Shown here in pieces: positions 14,102 through 18,088 of a DNA stretch of 18,088 bases. Source of the stretch: Thermoplasmatota archaeon (lineage in GTDB: Archaea > Thermoplasmatota > JAQUQK01); assembly GCA_028716125.1 (NCBI GenBank), contig JAQUQK010000012.1, positions 1-18,088 on the forward strand, in the 5' to 3' direction. The number at the start of each line of letters is the position of its first letter. Position 1 is the stretch's first letter. The position numbers and the translations under genes were made by a program. Below the pieces are notes generated by a model that was given only the letters and a program-made list of their open reading frames with translations, ran no database searches and was not told where the DNA came from.

Positions 14102-14509
14102 TTAGGCCTTGGAGACGATCTTTCTGCGGCCCATTGAAGTGTAGTACAGGACTTCCTTTCCCGCCGCTACGAATTCCTTAAGCTCTGCGGGAACTTCAAG
14201 CTCGAAAGTCTCGAATGATTCAACGTCCATGAGCTGGGCGGTTGTCTCGCCGAGCATCGTAAGGACTTGCGCCCTGCGCTTGTCAATCATCGGTATCTTG
14301 ACCTTGTGCTTTACCGGGTGGACTACGGACTTGCGCGCGCCCGTGAAAACGCCGAACGCCTCTATCCTGGACTTCGCTTCTCCGTGCTTTCCTGGCTTGG
14401 ATGTATCGATGCTCATAATCTGGCACGGCTCATCGTCAATCATGACGTATTTGTTGACCCTGAGTTCGCCGACTTCTGCCATCGTCCATTCGCCTTCGCT
14501 CTCTGACAT
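14102..14509 (-). CDS. eif5A: Translation initiation factor aIF5A
   Basis: The protein has 135 residues, the usual size of archaeal IF5A, the counterpart of eIF5A and bacterial EF-P. The hypusination loop TSKPGKHGEAKSRIEAFG is intact, with Lys41 as the modified residue. An SH3-like N-domain and an OB-like C-domain follow. IF5A helps the ribosome form peptide bonds at difficult sequences such as polyproline. This may matter here because several neighbours carry Pro-rich linkers. ATG 14509 is preceded by GGTGAT five bases upstream and by a good TATA box. ATG at residue 10 (MAEVGELRVNKY) would give a form closer to the most common family N-terminus, but the ribosome site favours 14509. It heads the minus-strand gene run that continues with agmatinase. 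Confidence 0.95.
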   Translation of the reverse strand: MSESEGEWTMAEVGELRVNKYVMIDDEPCQIMSIDTSKPGKHGEAKSRIEAFGVFTGARKSVVHPVKHKVKIPMIDKRRAQVLTMLGETTAQLMDVESFETFELEVPAELKEFVAAGKEVLYYTSMGRRKIVSKA

Positions 14510-14530
14510 GTTATATCACCAAATTCAATC

Positions 14531-14558
14531 CGCCAATGAGAATAAATATATATTGGCG
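14531..14558. promoter_or_regulatory. Inverted repeat bracketing the aIF5A TATA box
   Basis: CGCCAAT (14531-14537) and ATTGGCG (14552-14558) are perfect complements, spaced by 14 bp that contain most of the TATA box. A dimeric repressor bound here would block TBP. The half-site spacing, about two helical turns centre to centre, fits such a use. The repressor is unknown, and chance cannot be excluded for 7-bp arms. Confidence 0.4.
14543..14554 (-). promoter_or_regulatory. TATA box of the aIF5A operon
   Basis: On the minus strand AATATATATTTA lies about 40 bp before ATG 14509. This places a start site near 14523 and a leader of about 14 nt that holds the GGTGAT ribosome site. Spacing and composition are those expected for an archaeal promoter. 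Confidence 0.6.
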
Positions 14559-14572
14559 CGCCTGACCCTGTA

Positions 14573-14583
14573 TCTATATATGT
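14573..14583 (+). promoter_or_regulatory. Candidate TATA box for the DP1 gene
   Basis: TCTATATATGT on the plus strand is the best AT-rich box between the divergent starts. It would give a start site near 14605 and an untranslated leader of about 70 nt before ATG 14674, long for archaea. It could instead be part of the aIF5A upstream region. Confidence 0.4.
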
Positions 14584-14673
14584 TAAAAATAGTTTGCGTA
14601 TGTAAGTCCCGCAGTTCCAAAGCATTGCCAAAATTACAGACACAATTATCTACGAAAAATCCATTCACCGGCC

Positions 14674-16341
14674 ATGGACGGGCTAGGCTCAACTGGCATT
14701 GGCGACATGCGCTCGAGGATTACCTCTGCGCTGTCGGACAGGGGTACGCTTGCCCAGCCTGATGCCGTCGAGGAGATAATTTCCAGCAAAAACCCGGAAG
14801 AATACCTGCGCCGGATATTGACGATTACGGAAATGCCGCTTTTCCTTGACCGGAACTTCCTGCAAAAGCTCGACGGGATGCCCGGGAATGGCATGCAGGC
14901 GCAGGTTCTAATTCCGCCCCCGCAAATTCCAGCAGCACCATCGCCAATTGTGCCGCAGCCACAAATTGTTGAAAATCTACAACCGCAGATTCAGCCCGCG
15001 CCCCATGCAGCGCTTGCTCGGCCATCCGCCCCCGGCCCTGCGGTTTCAGGCGGGATAATGCGCATGTCGCCAAACTTCTCGCCGATGGCGCGCGAAATCG
15101 ATGCAGATATTCGCATTTTAAGGGACGTCACGGGAAATCTTTCTTGCACTGGCACGATCCAGGATTTCGTAAATTATTTCCGCGACAGATACAACCGCGT
15201 CAAAACACTTCTGCGCGAAAAGCCCTCTCTCATGGGAGCGGCGCCCATAAAAATCCTCACAAAAATGAAGAGCGCCGACGAAGTCAAATTAATCGGCATG
15301 GTAAACGATGTGCGCACTACGAAGAACGGCCATGTCATGGTTACACTTGAGGACGAAACCGGAAGCATCAATGCGCTTGCGCCAAAAAGCGACCCGAAAG
15401 TGCTTTCGCTGGCATCGGGGCTTGTAAAGGACGAAGTTGTCGGAGTTCTGGGCAAGTTCGGCGGAGGCGGAGACCTTTTCATCATGAAGGACGTTCTTCG
15501 CCCCGACATATCGAACACCCGCACTGAACACAGGTCGGATGCGCCGATCTATGCCGCTTTCATTTCAGACGTCCACGTCGGAAGCGATACTTTCCTGAAA
15601 AACGAGTGGAATTCTTTCATAAACTGGCTCAATGGAAACGTCGGAAGCCCGCGCGAAAGGGAAGTAGTTGGACGAATAAAATACCTGATAGTCGCAGGCG
15701 ACCTTGTGGATGGAATCGGAATATACCCGCACCAGGAAGAGGAATTGGAAATCCACGACATATATGCCCAATATGAGGATTTTGCGAAGAAAATGGAAGA
15801 CGTCCCGGAACACATCCACATAATACTGCAGCCCGGCAACCACGATGCCGTAAGACTCGCAGAGCCGCAGCCCGCTTTCCCGGATGAGATAAAGAAACTG
15901 TTCAAGCGCGGCAACATAAGTTTTGTCGGAAATCCCTGCACTTTTTCGATTCACGGAGTTGAAGTCCTTTCATACCACGGCAGGAGCATGGACGACCTCA
16001 TCCCGACGCTCAAGCTTAGCTGGCATGACCCGGTTTCGGTAATGAAGCACGTCCTCCAGCGCAGGCATCTAGCGCCAATCTATGGCGGAAAGAACCAGCT
16101 TGCGCCGGAAAGCGCCGACCACATGGTAATTGAGCGCGTTCCCGACATATTCGTCACCGGACACATCCATGTCAGCAGCATAGACTCGTACCGCGGAACC
16201 CTCCTTATCAATGCATCCGCCTGGCAAAGTCAGACGCCGTTTCAGGCGATGATGGGCATAAAGCCCGATCCTGCTAAGGTTGCGCTTGTAGACTTGCGCA
16301 CGCTCAGATACACGGTAAAGAATTTCGGTGAATCCGCATGA
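14674..16341 (+). CDS. polB: DNA polymerase D small subunit DP1
   Basis: The protein has 555 residues. DP1 is the proofreading subunit of PolD, the replicative polymerase of most archaea outside Crenarchaeota. An N-terminal helical region (1-75) is followed by a Pro/Gln/Ala-rich linker (about 80-122), an OB fold (about 203-275, KLIGMVNDVRTTKNGHVMVTLEDETG) and an Mre11-like phosphoesterase. The catalytic motifs are all present: SDVHVGS (Asp299, His301), GDLVDG (Asp343), GNHD (389-391), YHGRS (His435) and GHIH (497-499). So 3'-5' exonuclease activity should be retained. No in-frame ATG, GTG or TTG lies between the stop codon at 14590 and ATG 14674, so that start is likely, although its ribosome site is weak. 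The gene overlaps the next by four bases. The large subunit DP2 is not in this window. Confidence 0.96.
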   Translation: MDGLGSTGIGDMRSRITSALSDRGTLAQPDAVEEIISSKNPEEYLRRILTITEMPLFLDRNFLQKLDGMPGNGMQAQVLIPPPQIPAAPSPIVPQPQIVENLQPQIQPAPHAALARPSAPGPAVSGGIMRMSPNFSPMAREIDADIRILRDVTGNLSCTGTIQDFVNYFRDRYNRVKTLLREKPSLMGAAPIKILTKMKSADEVKLIGMVNDVRTTKNGHVMVTLEDETGSINALAPKSDPKVLSLASGLVKDEVVGVLGKFGGGGDLFIMKDVLRPDISNTRTEHRSDAPIYAAFISDVHVGSDTFLKNEWNSFINWLNGNVGSPREREVVGRIKYLIVAGDLVDGIGIYPHQEEELEIHDIYAQYEDFAKKMEDVPEHIHIILQPGNHDAVRLAEPQPAFPDEIKKLFKRGNISFVGNPCTFSIHGVEVLSYHGRSMDDLIPTLKLSWHDPVSVMKHVLQRRHLAPIYGGKNQLAPESADHMVIERVPDIFVTGHIHVSSIDSYRGTLLINASAWQSQTPFQAMMGIKPDPAKVALVDLRTLRYTVKNFGESA

Positions 16342-17546
16342 ACGAACTGTCCTGCGACGTTCTTGTTGTTGGCGCCGGGCCTGTCGGCTCCTTTACGGCG
16401 CGAAAAATTGCGGAAAAAGGATACAAAGTTATTCTTGCCGAAGAGCATGAAAAAATCGGCGAGCCTGCGCACTGCACCGGGCTTGTCACCCCGCGCGTCC
16501 TTGAAATAGCGGGCATTGGCAGGGAAGTCATACAGTCGGAAATTTACGGCGCAGACATCCATTCCCCAGACGGCACGATTCTGCCTGTTCGCGGAAAAAG
16601 GATTGAGGCATTTTCAATAGACCGAATTGCATTCGACCGGACGCTTTGCGAAATGGCCGCAAATGCAGGCGCAGAGATTCTAACTGGCACAAGGATTTCG
16701 GATTGCATAAGAAAGAACGGAAAAGTTTCCGCAACCGCAAAGCCCGGTGAAGAAAAACGTGATATTACCGCAAAATTAGTAATCGGGGCGGATGGCGCAT
16801 TTTCCGCAGTAAGGCGCAGCGCGATGATCCGCGAGCCAACCGAACTTCTCTATGGATACCAGGCGGAATTCGAAGGCGTAGAACTTGACGAAAGCAAAGT
16901 GGACGTTTTCCTTGGAAATGGGATTGCACCAGGATTTTTTGCGTGGGTCGTTCCAGCGGGAAAAGGAAAAGCAAGGGCAGGGCTTTGCACAACGTCGCAG
17001 AAACCCACGGCAGGACAGTATTTCGAATCATTTGTCTCCCGACCTGAAGTAAGGCAATTGCTCAAAGATGGCAAAATCTCAAGAAAGATGGCGGGCGTAG
17101 TTTCTCTTGGCGCACCTAAAAAGACGCACTCGAACAATTTGATGATCGTTGGCGACGCAGCCGCGCAGGTAAAACCGACATCCGGCGGGGGGCTGTACAC
17201 GGGGCTTGTATCTTCCGCAGAGTGCGCAAAAACCGCAATAGAAGCGCTAAAGGCGGATAACTTCACAGAAAATTTCCTGGCCAGATATAATATGCGCTGG
17301 CGGCAGGAAATTGGCAAGGAACTTGCGATAGGCGGATATTTCCGCACGGGCTTTAGAGGAATGCGCGACTCGACGATGAACAAGATATTTGAAAAACTCA
17401 ACGACCAGGAAACTCTTGAAATAATTTCCGAATACGGCGACATAGATTATCCCTCAAAGGTCGGAAAAGAGGTACTGAAGAAAAAACCGGGGCTTGTGTG
17501 GCAGGCGCCCCTCGTTTTGTGGGACATTCTTGGAAGCAGATTGTAA
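16338..17546 (+). CDS. Geranylgeranyl reductase family flavoprotein
   Basis: The protein has 402 residues of the geranylgeranyl reductase family. FAD-binding elements are clear: VVGAGPVGS near the N-terminus, GADGAFSAVR (150-159), and GDAAAQVKPTSGGGLYTGL (272-290). The family motifs HCTGLVTP (45-52) and PGFFAWVVPAG (198-208, equivalent to the PxxYxWxFP motif) are also present. Archaeal members hydrogenate the geranylgeranyl chains of membrane ether lipids. Others in this large family act on different isoprenoids, so the precise substrate is inferred. ATG 16338 overlaps the DP1 stop as ATGA, which implies translational coupling and co-transcription with a replication gene. Its TAA directly abuts the stop of dtdA on the opposite strand. 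Confidence 0.93.
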   Translation: MNELSCDVLVVGAGPVGSFTARKIAEKGYKVILAEEHEKIGEPAHCTGLVTPRVLEIAGIGREVIQSEIYGADIHSPDGTILPVRGKRIEAFSIDRIAFDRTLCEMAANAGAEILTGTRISDCIRKNGKVSATAKPGEEKRDITAKLVIGADGAFSAVRRSAMIREPTELLYGYQAEFEGVELDESKVDVFLGNGIAPGFFAWVVPAGKGKARAGLCTTSQKPTAGQYFESFVSRPEVRQLLKDGKISRKMAGVVSLGAPKKTHSNNLMIVGDAAAQVKPTSGGGLYTGLVSSAECAKTAIEALKADNFTENFLARYNMRWRQEIGKELAIGGYFRTGFRGMRDSTMNKIFEKLNDQETLEIISEYGDIDYPSKVGKEVLKKKPGLVWQAPLVLWDILGSRL

Positions 17547-18088
17547 TTAAGCCAAAATTTCCAGGCCTTCTCCCCGGATGCGTTTTATGCTGATTTCTTC
17601 CAGCATTTTCTCAATTCTATGGACTTCCTTGCCAAGCGACTTCTTGTCAATGTATGCATAGCGACATCCGGGCGTTGAAGAAACTGCCATCGAAATTTTG
17701 CGCTTCAATTCATCGTCGCTTGCCCCTTCAATCTGATAGTCCGGCAGCATGTGGCCAAAGGAGATTTTCTTGTTTTTTGCCATGTCGGTTTGCCTTGGCG
17801 CATAGTGGCCTCCGCCAATCCCTATGCAGATTGGAGATTCCGCCAAAGGCAGGGAAAACGTAGAAACGAGCGCATTTGCGATGGCGCTACCTGCTTTTTC
17901 GTCATTCCATGCGGTTTCGTCGCTTCCAATCTCAATGAAAAAAACGGGCTTTTCCGAATATGGGCCGTGGTGGGTGACTTCGAAGGCAGCCGCAAAATCA
18001 AGCCCTTTTGCGGATTTGAGCAGTTCTCGCAGAGCGGCGGTCATAAGCGCCGGTGCGGAAGGGACGAGCATTTGAGATTTCCCGCCAA
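17547..18088 (-). CDS. dtdA: D-aminoacyl-tRNA deacylase DtdA, N-terminus beyond window
   Basis: About 180 residues of the C-terminal part are visible. DtdA, the archaeal and plant GEK1-type enzyme, frees tRNA from wrongly attached D-amino acids. Family motifs are EVTHHGPYSEKPVFFIEIGSDETAW and GIGGGHYAPRQTD, which hold the metal-binding histidines. The frame is open to base 18088, reading GGKSQMLVPSAPALMTAALRELL. This is the GGK...-type segment found in the middle of full-length proteins of roughly 270 residues, so an internal Met at 18071 is not the real start and about 100 residues lie outside the window. The gene converges on geranylgeranyl reductase with no spacer between the two stop codons. 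Confidence 0.93.
   Translation of the reverse strand, partial: GGKSQMLVPSAPALMTAALRELLKSAKGLDFAAAFEVTHHGPYSEKPVFFIEIGSDETAWNDEKAGSAIANALVSTFSLPLAESPICIGIGGGHYAPRQTDMAKNKKISFGHMLPDYQIEGASDDELKRKISMAVSSTPGCRYAYIDKKSLGKEVHRIEKMLEEISIKRIRGEGLEILA

Overview
The window is archaeal chromosome. Clear archaeal hallmarks are the small subunit of DNA polymerase D, two copies of transcription factor TFE, initiation factor aIF5A with a hypusination loop, the tRNA C56 2'-O-methyltransferase Trm56, the KEOPS subunit Pcc1, the archaeal D-aminoacyl-tRNA deacylase DtdA, an Lhr-type helicase and a geranylgeranyl reductase for ether-lipid saturation. Many starts follow GGTGAT- or GGAG-type Shine-Dalgarno sequences, and several promoters show AT-rich TATA boxes. 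The content fits a PolD-containing lineage (Euryarchaeota or Thermoplasmatota-like, or some DPANN). I cannot assign the lineage from this window alone. Coding density is very high: no gene-free stretch exceeds about 180 bp, and many neighbouring genes overlap or nearly touch.

Positions 1-4336 (minus strand) hold an export-type ABC module. In transcription order these are a MacB/LolD-like ATPase with an unusual low-complexity N-terminus, two tandem divergent FtsX/MacB-like permeases, and a lipoprotein cut by the left window edge. Positions 4419-7313 (minus) hold an Lhr-family helicase with a C-terminal zinc finger and a helix-hairpin-helix-like end. Across a roughly 180-bp spacer carrying an odd hairpin with direct repeats lies a divergent plus-strand gene (7494-9218) for a secreted lipoprotein that resembles gingipain-type C25 cysteine peptidases.

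Positions 9252-14509 (minus) form a compact run of information-processing genes. In transcription order these are aIF5A, agmatinase, an endonuclease IV-like protein with a long histone-like basic tail, Pcc1, Trm56, TFE copy 1, TFE copy 2 and an HD-domain hydrolase. From Pcc1 onward the genes overlap or are separated by only a few bases. The aIF5A-agmatinase pair makes sense if agmatinase takes part in archaeal deoxyhypusine formation.

From the divergent promoter region at 14510-14673, a plus-strand pair runs right: PolD small subunit DP1, overlapped by ATGA with geranylgeranyl reductase. It converges stop-to-stop with dtdA, whose 5' end lies beyond the right edge.

The most unusual points are the tandem TFE duplication (with an extra C-terminal cysteine pair in both copies), the basic tail on the endonuclease IV-like protein, the two-permease ABC module, the hairpin/direct-repeat element at 7353-7413, and an inverted repeat bracketing the aIF5A TATA box. 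I saw no CRISPR array, transposase, tRNA or rRNA gene.
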